Assembly: GCF_002775205.1 (NCBI RefSeq)
Contig: NC_036450.1
Coordinates: 13,721,479-13,785,478, forward strand
Length of the DNA stretch: 64,000 bases
Direction: 5' to 3'
Origin: Xiphophorus maculatus
Lineage: Eukaryota > Chordata > Actinopteri > Cyprinodontiformes > Poeciliidae
The number at the start of each line of letters is the position of its first letter. The first letter of the stretch is position 1. Below are positions 1 to 12,700 of this stretch, piece by piece. The notes beneath the pieces are model-generated. The model saw only the letters and a program-made list of their open reading frames with translations. It searched no databases and was not told the DNA's origin. A program made the position numbers and the translations under genes.

Positions 1-1782
1 AAAGGTGTCAAATAATATTCAACTTTGTATACATATCTGGTCTGAACCATCCTGCTAGACTATCACAACTACAAGCAGCAACATGGCTAATGCAACATCT
101 ACAAATAGTGTCACCATGGAAACCGTTATCAAAAGCTACACAACGAATACTACCAAACCCATGCAATGCCGTACTATTTTGACAGACTGCGTCTCTTTAC
201 ACAGAGGCAGAAAGAATAGAGAGAACAGCGAAATGCTTGATGCTGGAGTCAAAGTTCAGTCTGGACTGAAAACAGATCCCACAAGCTCAAAATCTCAATT
301 CCAAGAAAATATCAGCGAGGTTTCAGAAAAGGTCTGAAAGATGCACCATGTTCAGATCCATACCTGAACAAGGATGTTGTAAAACCTAAGGATAATGTAA
401 CTGATGAATTCCTTTAGACTAAGTCTCACCTCTGATTATTTTTCCTGTCATCATCACTTCCGAAATCCTGAAAGAAAAAGAAAAGAAAGAGCAGATTTTG
501 AAATCGTACAGGAGCTGTGAGTGAAATGCTTTAGATCAACTTGGAAATATGGGTCATTCTCTAAGAAGGTCGCTTACCTCTGCATACCTGAGTTCATTTT
601 ACCTAATAGTCAATTTTTTTAATGTATATATTAGACTGTTCCTTTCATTTTAAAAATTAATTTAGATTATTTAATTATTTAAGAAAACAACTATTCAAGA
701 TGTCTAGGTAATCAATGTAATGTTTGTAAAAAAAAAAAATTCTGTAATTATTGCAGTTATTTTGAGAAAATTAAGTCTATTTGTCCAAAATGTAAAAAAA
801 TATCACAATTTAAGTTTTTCCTAATGCTATTCTTAACCACTCTGCTTTCAACAAAATTCTGATTGGAATAAAAACAGCAGATGAAGAAATATTGATACTA
901 CTTGTATTAGCTCAATGGTTCTAAGTTGAAATATTTTAAAATATTAAGCATAGATAGGAGTGAACCTTTTTTTTTTATTATATTAAATAGTTTTGTTTTT
1001 CTAAACGTACACAATAGATGATTTCTGACTTACACGGTTTGCTGTAGCGCCATCTGCTGGTCGGCTTTCTACCGTTTCATAAACTCTTCAAGAGTCACAA
1101 AGCAGAGATTCTTTTTTTCTTCCTCGTTACAGAATTGAAAGCCAAAGAAAAGAGAATGTGATATGAAGAATTGTTGAGGAAGAAAGGACACAGCTTTTTC
1201 TTCCAACTCAGAAAATCTATTTGTTTTTAATCTGTATAACAACAAAATCTGCAGTTGCAATCTGCAAAATAAAGGATAAAAAAAAAACAAAAAAAAAAAA
1301 AAACAGAAAAATGCTGGCTTGTGTGGTTTTCTAGAGAAAAAATGTTTTCCTGGCAAAGCCACGTGTTATGCCTTTAAATCAGCTGCCATCCCAAAACAGA
1401 GTTGTTTTTGTAAGTTTTATTGCATCACTTAAATATCACGGGTCAATCCAACAGTCTGTGGACCAAAAGACTACCACTCTGCCAAATTGCAAAGGCTGTG
1501 AGAGCCCAAATCCCAGTTAACAAGCAGAGAGAGCAACCTCTGAGTGCAAAATGAGCACTTTGACTTGACAGCTAAAGCCTGGACGGCTCCCCCTCCCCCT
1601 CTGCAGGATTTTGTTTACAAATCCGCTGCAAAAGCTGCAACAAACTAGCGAAACAAAACCCCGTCAAGTGCACAAAACACACAGGCGGAGGTGACTTGCA
1701 GGAGGTTAGTCGCCACACACTGTATCTGTTCGTGCAGGAGCGCTTCTTCACACAAATCCCGACCCCCGACTTTCCCACTCAC
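1..1782 (-). other. ssh1 intron 1 (partial)
   Basis: AT-rich intronic sequence left of the first ssh1 exon, with A/T homopolymer runs (for example near 730 and 1280-1305). An open stretch at 83-337 on the plus strand has no recognisable family and no good splice signals. Apart from a CTCF-like motif at 1046-1060, I see nothing gene-like here. Confidence 0.6.
1046..1060 (-). promoter_or_regulatory. CTCF-like motif
   Basis: Read on the minus strand the site is CCAGCAGATGGCGCT, which fits every position of the vertebrate CTCF core consensus CCASYAGRKGGCRSY. It lies in ssh1 intron 1, about 800 bp downstream of the ssh1 start codon. Binding is inferred from the motif only. Confidence 0.5.
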
Positions 1783-1854
1783 CTCCCCCGCGCTGCTGCT
1801 GGCCGAGGATGCCGCACTAGGGGTGGGAGATCGCTGCAGAGTCACCAGGGCCAT
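1783..1854 (-). CDS. ssh1: ssh1 (slingshot protein phosphatase 1), first coding exon
   Basis: The minus strand encodes 24 residues beginning MALVTLQRSPTPSAASSAS, followed at once by a consensus GTGAGT donor in phase 0. From memory, human SSH1 starts with almost the same residues before its coding diverges, so this is the first exon of a slingshot phosphatase. Slingshots dephosphorylate cofilin at Ser3 and thereby reactivate actin severing at the leading edge. Only this exon is visible; the phosphatase domain lies left of the window. The ATG sits in a CpG-rich block with CCAAT boxes upstream. The next gene to the right is svop-like, and SSH1 and SVOP are near neighbours in human 12q24, which backs the call. 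The ssh2 paralogue is less likely given this N-terminus. Confidence 0.87.
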
Positions 1855-2230
1855 GGCTGGTGGACTGCAGCGGCCGCGGAGGGCAGCAGAGGAGCAGGGA
1901 AGGGAGGGGAGAAGGATGCGCCGCTGCTTCTGCCTCTGTCACCGGGTAGAAAATAATGCCTAGTCAGACCCTCTCATCCAGCGGCACCTGACTCCACAGA
2001 AGCCCGCTCTGCGTCTCCTCCGCGGCTCCTGGGGTCCTCATGGGCGCGAAGAGGGGCGAGACGTCCCGTGTTTGGCTCTAGCCAGCGGTCGCAGAGATTT
2101 TCACGGCATACAGACAAACAAAACACGCTGCAGGTAGCAAAGCGGAGCAGAAATGACATGCAGCTTTAGCGGCCGCCTGTGATTGGCTGGCCTAGTTCGC
2201 GTGCGGGCTGTCATTGGGCCGATGTTGTCA
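1855..2230 (-). promoter_or_regulatory. ssh1: ssh1 5' UTR and CpG-rich promoter
   Basis: The block is much richer in GC and CpG than its surroundings (GC-rich runs at 1865-1925 and 2020-2090). On the minus strand it carries two CCAAT boxes (plus-strand ATTGG at about 2182 and 2214), placed 300-360 bp upstream of the ssh1 ATG. No TATA box is obvious, as is usual for a housekeeping-type CpG promoter. The exact transcription start is not visible. Confidence 0.65.
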
Positions 2231-3238
2231 AGGTGACAGACCAGACTAGGAACTCCCATGCCATGCTGTTAGCGTTATTCTGCGAAATAAATATCATGCA
2301 AGTCGTCCTTTTTAAAAATAAAATATTATAGAAATTATATAACAAAATTTAAATACAATTAGTTATAAAATAAAACTCCTGCGAATAACTTTTTAAAATA
2401 AAATGATCGAGATCATAAAATGATGATGATAAAATGTATTTAAATATTAAAATAAATGTAATATTAAATATTTACATATCTGGACTCTCAGTAAAATATT
2501 TGTGTTTTATTGACCCAAAGAATAAGCAGTCACCATGTTGTACATCTTTCATTATTTTTTGTTGAAACAAAAGTTTTAAAGTAAAAGGAAAGGCTAAAAT
2601 CAAATTGAGCACAGTTTACATTTTTTTTAGTGCAACACAAAATTAAAAATTCATGGGATAGCTTTTGAAATAGAACATGATGCATTCGTATTTCCAATTC
2701 TCAAAAGATTTGAAATGACAATCCAGATCTCCTCCTTGACTGTCTATTAGGTTTTATTTGACTAAGATGTTTCTTTCTACATCCAGTGAAGTAAAACAGA
2801 CAAACAGGAGAAAAACTATCAGAAAGTACTTTTGAAAATTACTGATCTTTCCATTTGGCTCAAAGTGATCTCTTGTTTTTCTGAGTCTAAAAAATTAAGC
2901 AGCATCATTTTATGAGTGATCCAAAAATTTTCTAAGGTGACTAAGACTCAATAATTTTTTTGGTTGAAATGGAAGATGATGTACAAAATTAGTCAAATAA
3001 CAAACATCCTTCTGCTATTGTTAGACACAGACAGCAGCCCTTCATTTATTTCCCTCCTGTTTGTAATAAGATTGCCCTCTGACCTCCTCCAGTCATCATT
3101 CTGATAATTCAGTTCATCGTTGCAGAAGCAAATGTATTCCTAGAAGTCTTAGACGGCACAAAAGATTACTTTCTTCCTGGTTGACCTGTCATTGGTCCAT
3201 GGAGTGTGTTGAACTATTTGACTGTCTGGTTATGTTGT
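2231..3238. other. intergenic, ssh1 to svop-like
   Basis: Very AT-rich sequence between the ssh1 promoter and the 3' end of the svop-like gene. Its right part must hold the svop-like 3' UTR. No coding signal or recognised repeat was seen. Confidence 0.55.
3045..3050 (-). terminator. candidate polyadenylation signal of svop-like
   Basis: AATAAA on the minus strand, about 190 bp beyond the svop-like stop codon. Other AATAAA copies lie further left (near 2507), so the site used is uncertain. Confidence 0.4.
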
Positions 3239-6200
3239 TTATCTGTCTGAGTCAAGGCTGGACTCCTGCAGACTCCTGCCCAGAGTCTCAATAGGCAGAA
3301 ATATGGATGCAAGTGCAGCAAGCAGACTGCAGCCACAGTACACCGAGAGGGTCAGATACATTGACGTCCTGAGCAGCACCTTAAAACGACAGACAAAATC
3401 ACTTTGTCAGAGAAAACTGCAAATCTTCTCGCTTTAATCTGCAGTTATAGAATTTAAACAGTGTTATTCTGTTTAGAATAATCAAATGTGATTTAATTTC
3501 CAAATGCTTAAACCTACTTAAATTTACATGATTTTTTTTTCCTCCCAGCTACTGCAAAAATGGGGATTTATTGTAGGAGGTTTTTTTTTCTTAATATGTT
3601 TATATAGAAAGAAAATACATGTGTTATTTTTGTTGAAAACTTAAGTCTCACTCAATAGGTTTTGGTCTTAGCAGTGCTAGCAGCTGTTTGTTGATTTATA
3701 GCTTCACTGATTTATCAGCGAAATGATCCGTTGAAGAAGAATAGTGTCATTCCACAAAAGCTCAAACAAAAATATTTCTGGCAATTCTAACTAAAAGTTT
3801 AGTCTGGTGTATTACACTGATGGTGAGAAAATATGCCTATGTATATTTTTATGCACTGTATATAAATATCTGGCTTCAACTGTATAATAGAGATGCATAC
3901 CTGAGCCACAAATGGTGTAATCAGAGCACCAATTCTTGCAAAAGCACTGCAAGTCCCCATGCCCAAGGCTCTGATTTCTGTAGGAAAAACCTGAATCACA
4001 AAAATAAATACATGTGTTGGACAACAGTTTGTCTGCAGGTATGTTTAATGCAAAACTGATTCATACCTCTGGTGTGTAAACAAAAACAACTTGATATCCT
4101 CCAGAGATGAAGGCTCTTGCAATGAAGATGAATATCGTCAGAGCTACCCTGCAAAAGCAAACAAACAAACAAAAAAAAAATCAGTGTCAGCGATGCCACA
4201 AGCCTCAAAGTGTACGTTTGCTGTTGTTGTATCACAGAGCAATCTCACCTCCCAATGCAAGCATACAAGGGCAGAATACACAAAGAAAACATGAAAAAAC
4301 AAATCGCCATGCTTTTCTTTCTGCCAAGGTAATCAACTGCAAACAGGATTATTAAAAGGCCTAAAAAACAACAACAAACAAAACAAAAAAATGTTAAATC
4401 ACACAACGATGTTACAGTTCGGATCGAGTCCTCAGAAAAAAAAAATACTGGCAAATGTTTTACCTGGGAACTCTGCCAAGGTTGTCCATAAGAGATCCTT
4501 GTAGTCAGCTGATGTCAAATATTTACATTCTAAGCTGCACCTCGGTTCAATGCTGCTTCCCTGGGCCACTAGAAGGAAGAAGAGAGATGTTTGATATCTT
4601 TTTTGGTGACATTATAAAAGTATAATTTATTATAATTTGTGAAAAATGGCACACACTTCCACATGACTCTGTTTGGAACAGTTCAGTGGTCAGCAGGACA
4701 ATCCCAAAATAAGAGAAGGCAAAAGAAAACCTTTGGTGAAAGAAAAAAAGAAGAACAGGAACAAATATTAGATTTTGGAAATTTTAAAAAAATGGAGAAT
4801 AAATAATAGAGCTAGAATTAGAGGCGTGTATATATATGTACAACGGACATGAATACAATATTTATTCTGGCTTTGTAATAATTTATTTGAGCCCCATCTC
4901 TTTAATGCACAAAAATAAAAGAAGGCAAGTTGGTCAATTTGTAAAAACTAATCTGAATCATTTAAAGTTATTTAACCTACTTTCAAAATCCTTCCTAAAT
5001 AAATCTGGGTTCTCAACAAGAATAATGTTACTAAGTTTTAAATCACACTAGCACTAACTTCTAGAATGTTGCGGATATAAGCCCTTTTGAAATAATTTTT
5101 TTATTTATTTCAGTCAAATATCCAACCTGACCAGAAGCTCACTGATGGCTATAAAACCTAAGCAGTTCAGGTGTGTGAATTACAAAAAAGAAATTCAAAC
5201 TTGTGTTTCAAAAAAATACTTTTGCTTGTTTAAAAATCCTGTCACTCCGAATAAAAGAATAGATCAAATAAATAATGGAAATCTCCAATATGACATTTAT
5301 GTACATGATTATACATGTTCTGATTAAAATTAAGACAATTATTTTTTGCTAAATGCTAACTAGCTACAATCCCACTGATTCACCCCAAATATTTCAACTT
5401 GATTAAAGCTGAAAGGTGACAACAAAGCACACACATTATACAAACTAACCATATAAACCATAAAAGAAGAGTAATCTTCCAGTACTGTTGCGAAAAAAGA
5501 TCTTTATACTGCCCACGTTCATTCTGTGAAAATAAAAGTCACAAACAAATGTTTGTGTTAGTACATATAAATAACCTGTACCCTGTGAGGACATCTTCAT
5601 CATCTCATCTCCGAGGAAACATTTATCTTTAACGTCACCTGTTTATATTCGATGAGTCTTCCCTGAGGTAATTCTTTGCCATTCTCACGGGCGATGCGAG
5701 TCAAAGTTGCTATTGCCTTTTCTCTTCTCCCTGACAGCACATCAAAACGAGGACTTTCAGGCAACCACTGTGTGACACATGAAGGCAAGTTAGAGTTTGT
5801 CAGTAACTTATTTTGCTATGTTTATGTTTTAATCTTATGAAATATACTTACAAAGCAGAAAGAAACAAAAATTCCCACTGGAATGGCGGAGAGACCAAGT
5901 AACCACCTCCAACCCAGAGTGGGCATTACCCACAGGGCTAGGAGGACCTCGGACACGGTGCCAAGGACCCAGAAAACCTGAAGAAGAGAATGATTTCTGT
6001 AATGTTTCTGAATGATTTCTTCAGTGTAAACTTTGATAAACCACATAGAAACAAACTCTAAATACCGCCATCAACATAATGGACATGCCTCTTGCTCTCA
6101 CGGGAAGGAATTCAGAGTACAGAGTCACTCTAAAACAAAATTTTAAAAAAAGCAAAGAAAAAACACTCAAATGCAAAGAATCATTAACCAATTGCTAATG

Positions 6201-8392
6201 TATCTCACTTTCGCAAAAAGGACAGAGTGAACCTACGATTGAGGTGTTCCTCCGATGCCAAAGCCTACGAAGCCTCGAAGGGCCAGCAGCCAGCCGTAGA
6301 CTGGACTGAAGGCGCTGAGCAGGCCGTAGTACAGAGCCCAGCACATGGAAATTACCAGACCCTGTCACCAAGACACAAACAAAACAGAAGGTACTGGAAG
6401 GTCATGAAACACACCTAAAAAAACAACAACAAAAAAAACCAAACAATGTGGCACTTACTACTTTTCTTCCGTACTTGTCAGCCACATTACCCCAAAGGAG
6501 TGAACTGAATCCCATTCCAATAAAGACAACCTGATGCAAAAAAAACCAAAAACCCCCAGAAAAAAAGCTGAATGCAAACAACAGCAACCATCACACAGTC
6601 ACCAATTCTCAAAAAGCACCCAAAGGCTTTTTACTGATGTTATGAGCGCCACTTGATAGCTGGGGAGACTCCAGTCACAGTGCAGCTCGGGGCCCAGGAT
6701 GCTGAGGATCATCATCTCCATGGAATCTCCCACCTGACACAGTGAAACACATGAGACACACGTAGAACGGAGAGAATGACAGAAAGGCATTTCCAGGGTC
6801 TCTTATGGATTCCTACCCATGCGAGTCCCGTAACGAACGAGATCTTCCACTGAAAAACTCCAAATCCGATCACTTCCAGTGCATCGTCCACTGAAAACGT
6901 TTCTGTGGAAAGTCGGGGGCAGAAACAGTGATTGGTGTCAATTTATCAGGCACTTTGCTTCCATCTATCATTTTCCTTCCACTTCACAATTAAATGCCAC
7001 ATAAAATCTCAAGAAAAACTCACTGACGTTTGTGGATGCAATTTAACAAAATGCAGGTTTCTTATTTTTAATTACTTTAATAAATGTTTGTGGTTTGCAT
7101 TCAAAACTTGTCATCCTCAAAGGCCTAAATAAACTCCAGTGCAAATCCAGCTGTTCTATGAAGACCTCAAGGGATTTTTAAAAAATATTAGAGCAGTGTT
7201 TCCCCAGGGTCCTCAAGGCACTCTGTCCTACATGTTTAGATGGTTTCCTACTTTAACAAACCCGATTCAGATGATTGCAGTCAGCAAAGGTCTGCTAATC
7301 AGCCAAAAAATTGAAATAAGTGGGTCGGATTAGGAAAGAGATTGTGAAGGAAATTTAAGTTAGGATATAACGCTGCTTAAAAAATGCTCCAAACTTAGAA
7401 CAGCTTAGTAAGCAAAGTTCCATAAATCTTTCTGGAAAAGTAAAAACAAGAAAGCAAAATGGAAGATGATTCTCTGGTCAGATAGGACTAAAGCAAAATT
7501 CTATGTATGATAGAAAAACACCAAAGTTGCACTTATTTTACCTTCTTGAACTGTTATTTGTCATTACAAAGACAACATATTGTATTTATGCAACTTCCTG
7601 CACATAGAAACAGACAAAAATGTACTCAAGGGTTCCAAAATAGGATGATTGTGTAGTAAGGAGTAAAGAGTGTTCACTGACTGAATACTACGGGTCTAGT
7701 TATTAAACAGAAATAAATCAAAAGCATTGATCCTGTGTTTCACAGTTATGGATCCAGTTGTATAACCAAACACCAAAAGAGGCCACGGCCTACATAAACG
7801 GTTCTCATATTTCCAGACTGACCTGTAATTAAGCATTCTTTACATTGCATTTGCTCTTTTCTTTTAGAAAACTATCATAATTTATCACATTGAGCTACTT
7901 TTTTGGCTACTGTTAGCATTCAAGTATAGTTGATAACACAAAGAAACAAGTTTGTGTAATTCACAAGTGGGCCGAGCAAACCTGCAGTTGTATTATTTCC
8001 AGAACTGTTGGCGGACTCTCTGCTCCCTGAGTCAACTTTTGCTGAGGCAATGGTGCAGATCTCATTATCCGTGGTCTGGTCTTCATCAGTGTGACCCACA
8101 AAATCTCCCTCATCTCTGTCAGCACACAGAAAGAACACATTCAGTCATTGCTAAATTAAAACGACTCATTGCACAGCTTAAAGTAAAAAAAAAAGTATAC
8201 ATACGTTCAAAAGAGGAAGTGAAAGAGCATTAGCAAACACAGAAAGCACATTTGTTTCTAAGAATATAACACCTGTCAATAAATTACAAAGAAAAAAACA
8301 AAAATCTTGTTGTTTTTTTTATTTTTTTACCCTGGTTCAGGATTGCTCCAGCGCTTGTAAGTGACCTTAGCAGATCTCGTCCAGTTTTCCAT
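3239..8392 (-). CDS. svop: SVOP-like synaptic vesicle MFS transporter
   Basis: Sixteen coding exons (plus coordinates, in transcript order): 8331-8392, 7982-8115, 6817-6902, 6635-6733, 6459-6530, 6237-6361, 6066-6129, 5852-5977, 5639-5767, 5450-5523, 4657-4730, 4464-4568, 4249-4360, 4067-4148, 3901-3990, 3239-3379. All join in phase to 524 aa. The product is a 12-helix major facilitator protein. Visible marks are [19 protein letters not shown] in the first helix region, the loop motif [30 protein letters not shown] in the central loop, DYLGRKKS, and [13 protein letters not shown] late in the protein. These track human SVOP (548 aa) far better than SVOPL. SVOP sits on synaptic vesicles; its substrate is unsettled. 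The first ~65 residues (two exons) do not match the mammalian N-terminus, so this could be a fish SVOP paralogue. ssh1 upstream and myo1h nearby fit human 12q24 synteny. Confidence 0.9.
6965..7100 (+). mobile_element. Tc1-like transposon, terminal-repeat fragment
   Basis: In an svop-like intron (6903-7981). The segment containing CCTTCCACTTCACAATTAA, followed by the TTTGTGG...TTTAACAAAATG stretch, matches the long terminal inverted repeat of the common teleost Tc1-like family also seen at 57481-58028 and 61330-62880. No transposase part is nearby. Confidence 0.5.
7195..7345. repeat. hAT-type short repeat fragment
   Basis: Sequence of the type 'ccccagggtcctcaagg ... gattcagatgattgcagtcagc ... 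ctgctaatcagcc', related to the short hAT-derived repeats at 56334-56555 and 63117-63342 but more decayed. It lies in the same svop-like intron. No clear ends or target duplication. Confidence 0.4.
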
Positions 8393-8449
8393 GTTTTGAT
8401 CCTGAAATAAACAGGACGCATAGCTACAGCTGAAGACAAACCGGTCATT

Positions 8450-8560
8450 TGTTGTCAAACCTGCTGGTGCAGTCGCTTCAAGTTTCAATGAGACAGCCAA
8501 TCAGAGAACAATACCTGCAGAAACTCAAGGGGGCGTGGTTACACCAGGAAACGATAAGGT
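8450..8560 (-). promoter_or_regulatory. candidate promoter of svop-like
   Basis: Just upstream of the svop-like ATG the minus strand has a GC box (plus-strand GGGGGCGTGG near 8529) and a CCAAT/ATTGG element near 8494. A TTTCAG acceptor at 8403-8408 suggests that a short 5' UTR intron may precede the ATG exon. No TATA box was seen. Confidence 0.4.
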
Positions 8561-9588
8561 TGCTTTTCAGGGATTCACAATAAAGCTTTTTAATAAAAGA
8601 ATCAGTGCGAAGTAGGCAAAATTACAATAAATACAATATATCAGATGAACGATGTTGGAAAAAGAAGGCTAAAATAAAAAAAAATGCTCCTCGTAGTAGA
8701 CTATCATTATCAGTGTAGAGTTTGGTTAAAGAAATATAGACAAAAACAAGCTGGATCAGAAATCCTTAGAGAATAAACAAAGGCTTTACAGGTAAAGAGT
8801 GGAAATCATAATTAAGTCTGCATGTAAGGTATTTAAATAAAGGTGAAAAATTAAAGGCCAGAAATAGTGAATCTTTATTCTGTTATCTACCTGATTAGCT
8901 ATTTTCTACATCAAAAATAATTTTAATTTTTTATCTGACATTGCAGAAATAAAAGCATGAATAATGTTATTCTTTTTATATTATATATTGTAAAATTAGC
9001 TAACCTGCAGGCAAATTTAAAAATGTAAATATAAGGGCTACTGTAATGCAAAAAAAAAAGAAGCAAGCATTACTTACAATTTTGCATGGCTGAGTGTCAT
9101 GATGTATGACAGACTGTAGGTTGTGCTATTACCCTTGATTTTTTAAAAACTTTCTAGCCTAACCTTATGTGTTGTCAGTTGTGTTTCTTACTTTTTGTGT
9201 GTTTGTTTGATCAGTAATAGTATTAATGCCATTAAGAAAAACAGTATGTTACCAGAATAGTCAGTATTTTATTCAAATTGCACAGCCACGTTATCCAGGT
9301 TCTTTCCAAACTGAACCAGACTTTTTTTGTTTGTCTTTGTAATAAACTCAACATCCTGGTGAGCTACCAGTCCAAAGCACATATTGTAAAACAAAAATGT
9401 CTCCAAACATTGATGAAGCGCATTTCTCCTGTACAAAGCTGATTCCAGAGTCTCCAGATTTCCTGCAGCTTTTGATGAGCATCTAAATCGTACAGTCCTC
9501 TGTACCCTTGTACGTGAATAAGGTCAGGTTTTGGAAGCAGAAGCAAAGTAGGACATCAGAGGATGCGCTGTGGCTGCGGCATGGACAG
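8561..9588. other. intergenic, svop-like to myo1h
   Basis: AT-rich spacer between two divergently transcribed genes (svop-like left, myo1h right). No coding signal or clear repeat was recognised. Confidence 0.5.
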
Positions 9589-9710
9589 CCATAAATACAA
9601 GACAGGTGGATCGCACAGCGCATCCCTCTGTCCCAATATCAGCCTCAGACTCACACTGAACATCATAGGAACTCAGCAGAGTCGTAGCGCTTGGCACAAA
9701 GACGTCCGAT
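9589..9710 (+). promoter_or_regulatory. myo1h: myo1h TATA box and 5' UTR
   Basis: CATAAATACAAG at 9589-9600 sits about 120 bp upstream of the ATG of the short first myo1h exon. A start about 30 bp downstream of it would give a ~90-nt 5' UTR. Confidence 0.5.
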
Positions 9711-12700
9711 ATGGAATCAAAGGTAAGGTTTGATGTCTGCTATAATTTATTTTGTTTTTAAATTATTTTTAAACATTGAAGTTGTAGAGTATCTGTGACA
9801 GTTTAAAAGAGGTCCCTGAAACTAAGAGTCCCCTTCAGCATGAAGCTGTTTCCTCACATATATAAGTTGGTTTGCACTTGTTAGACCTGCGGTGGAAACA
9901 GGTTTGTCTCTCTAGAAACAAGATTGGCTTTATCATAGAGAATATAGATACAATATAATTTCTATGGTGAAGAGTACAGTAGCTGAGGATTTCTGGATAA
10001 TCTTTGTTTCCCCAAATATTATTTAGATATCTGGATGTGACAGAATAGCCCAAGTTTGGAAGCCTTAAACAAGACTGTGTTCATTATAGAAGAGGTTTTA
10101 TATTAATTAAGTACTCATTCATTTTAGAGTGCGCACCACCTTAAGGTCCATCTAGGTTTTACAAATGTGTAAGTATTACATAATGCATAGCTGGATGTTA
10201 ATGAGCATTTTTCCATCCTGCTCTCTTGTATCACTGTGTGGTTTCCCCAATCATGAGGCAGTAACGTAAGATGGCTCCGTTGATGCTTTCAGGAAGCAAT
10301 GTTAAATTTTAAACAAATGCAATTAGACGACAGCGCCGCAGGGCCTGGCAAGGATGAACTGTAGCAAATGAAAAACCAAAGGTGGAAGTTGCAGATTCGT
10401 TGATAGTGTTTCATGGTGATGGATGTTTTCAATGTCAGCTTCTTTCATTTCTAGTTTTCTGTCAACTAAATGTGTCCCAAACCTACATTTTTTGGGCTCA
10501 AGTGCAATTTATCTGTACCTCGCAGATTTACTAAGTAATCTTATAACATGTTTTTTATTTCACATTCATAAAAATAAACTCTTTCTTCCTGGACATTGAA
10601 GTGAGGTCAATATTTATCATCTGAAGTAGAACAAATAAGGTTGCAATAATTCAATCCTGGAATAATCTTTTACCTTCTAGTTTTATCGGGTTGCAGATAA
10701 TTACTTTGAAATACATCCATCTAATCAAAGATCAGTAACTGAATACCTTTCCTGTATGTTGTGTGGAGGAGGGTGAGAGTGGGTCTCTGCGTGGCTCGGA
10801 TTACAACAACATGGTATTACATACCTGCACAGACACAGACATAAAAAAATACACAGACCTACACCCACACACTCTTCTTAAACACATAGTTCAACGCTCA
10901 GGTGAAGAGCTGGATGGATGTTTGCTGCCTCGGCTCCATTAATGTTTGAGCAGCCCCCTGCTTCCAGAACCAGGTGGCCCGTTACTGAATCGCCAGTGTC
11001 AAAGCAGCAGCCAAGCAGGAAGCAGCAGTTCCATCCTTTTCTATCTTGAATTGTGGTGAAGGGTTTGTGTTAAGGCTGTTTTTTTTTGCTTTTTTTTGTT
11101 TTTGTTGTTGGATGAAGGACAGTGGAGAGTGTGAAGACAGAATAGATTAGACCACTGCTGAACTGAAGAGGCTCAAATATGGAAGATATTCTCATATTTT
11201 AAAGCCTCTGTGCTGGAGTTTGTGTGCCCGAGTTGCACAGTTGTGGACTGAGAATCGTCACAGAAGACCGATTCAACCATGACACACATGGCTCTGGAAG
11301 AGAGGGAGGTAAATTACTTACGTTGGTATATTTATTTACACTACCATGAAAAAAAAGTTGTGCAACCCTTAGACAGAATCTTGCTTCTTTCCATGTCATG
11401 TTTATTATTTTTCTTCTTCTCCTGCGCCTGATCATGACAATATTGTGCAGAATTTGCCTAAATAAATAAGGAAAGTGAACAAAACAAGGACCAAAGAGGA
11501 AATTCTTGGACATCAGAAAGAATGGGCTTCAACTAACTGGTGAACCTTGGAAAAAGAAGAGATAATGTGGTTTATTACCAGGCTGTTGAAGAGTGGACCA
11601 GATCTTAACTTTTGTAGTGATGCTGATGCGAGACTTCAGTCCACGTGTGTGTAGTGCTGAGGTTTATCATGTGCTTTTAATTGATATCCAGTTCTTATGA
11701 GTTATGTCTGCATTTTTTGTAAAAAGTTGACCTTGTAATCATTTCACCAAGGCTTCCACATATCACTTATCCTGCTGTGGCGTTCATTGAAAGTCATTTA
11801 GATTAGCTTTGTTACTTCAAGCTACGACTGCTCTGGTCTGTCATAGTAAAGAAAGAGCCGACTCAAAAACTGGTTGATCCATGTTCCGGGTCCTGATCTT
11901 GAGATACATGTATCTGCAGATCATCAGCAAAAGAAAAAGATTCTGAATGCAAGCAGCTGAAATGAACTTCATAAACTTCCGTTTTAGGTAGAATGGGTTC
12001 AGCCTTAGAGATATGGTGAAGGTCTTCATCTGGGGACAGCTTGGAGTCCAGCTGCTGCTTCTCAGGAAAAGGAATTAGTCTATGGAGGTTTTCGGACATA
12101 TGATCCCACTTCAAGTTTTCTGGGTACATTGCAGTTTGAGGAGACACAGAACACACTTTGTTTATTGCAGTTTTCTTTTGGGGACACTTTGGGATCCCCT
12201 AGAAGTATAATCGGAGTGTGGCTGGTGAGAGAAGTGTCAGGGCTTCCCTCCAGGATCTCAAAACTTTATATTTACAATAAATTAGCAATTGCAAATGTTG
12301 GTCCATTTATCTGAATATTGGTGAAATGTTAGATAAGAGTAACACAAAGATGCTATTTTTGTGTTGTGGTACAACACAAAAGTTTGTTAGGCAGGTTTTA
12401 CATCTTTACATTTGTTGTTCCTTCTTACAAGCTAAAGCAAGACGCTTGGCACAAAATGCTTTAAAAAATTTCTTTAGGCCAATCCTGTCTAATAAACATT
12501 TTATTTTTAAATCTATCAGCATCTAACCTCTAGCGTACAAAGCTGATTCAGCTGAGCTGGCAGGTGTGTGTAGCGAGGCACATTTTGGGACTGGTGTCTT
12601 TGAAGGACTGATTAAGGTCAGGTTTCTCCAAACACCTGAAGCCCCCTAAATGTATGTTGCCCTTGGTGATGTATGGTGTCACTCAGCAGCCCACGAGGAG

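Noticed and set aside
83-337. 84-codon open frame on the plus strand in ssh1 intron 1
   Set aside because: No family resemblance, no good splice sites or promoter, and composition is not convincingly coding.
11863-12156. 97-codon open frame on the minus strand in myo1h intron 1, with a FADDL string
   Set aside because: It lies antisense to a decayed LINE 3' end recognised on the plus strand, and the residues around the string do not fit a reverse transcriptase.
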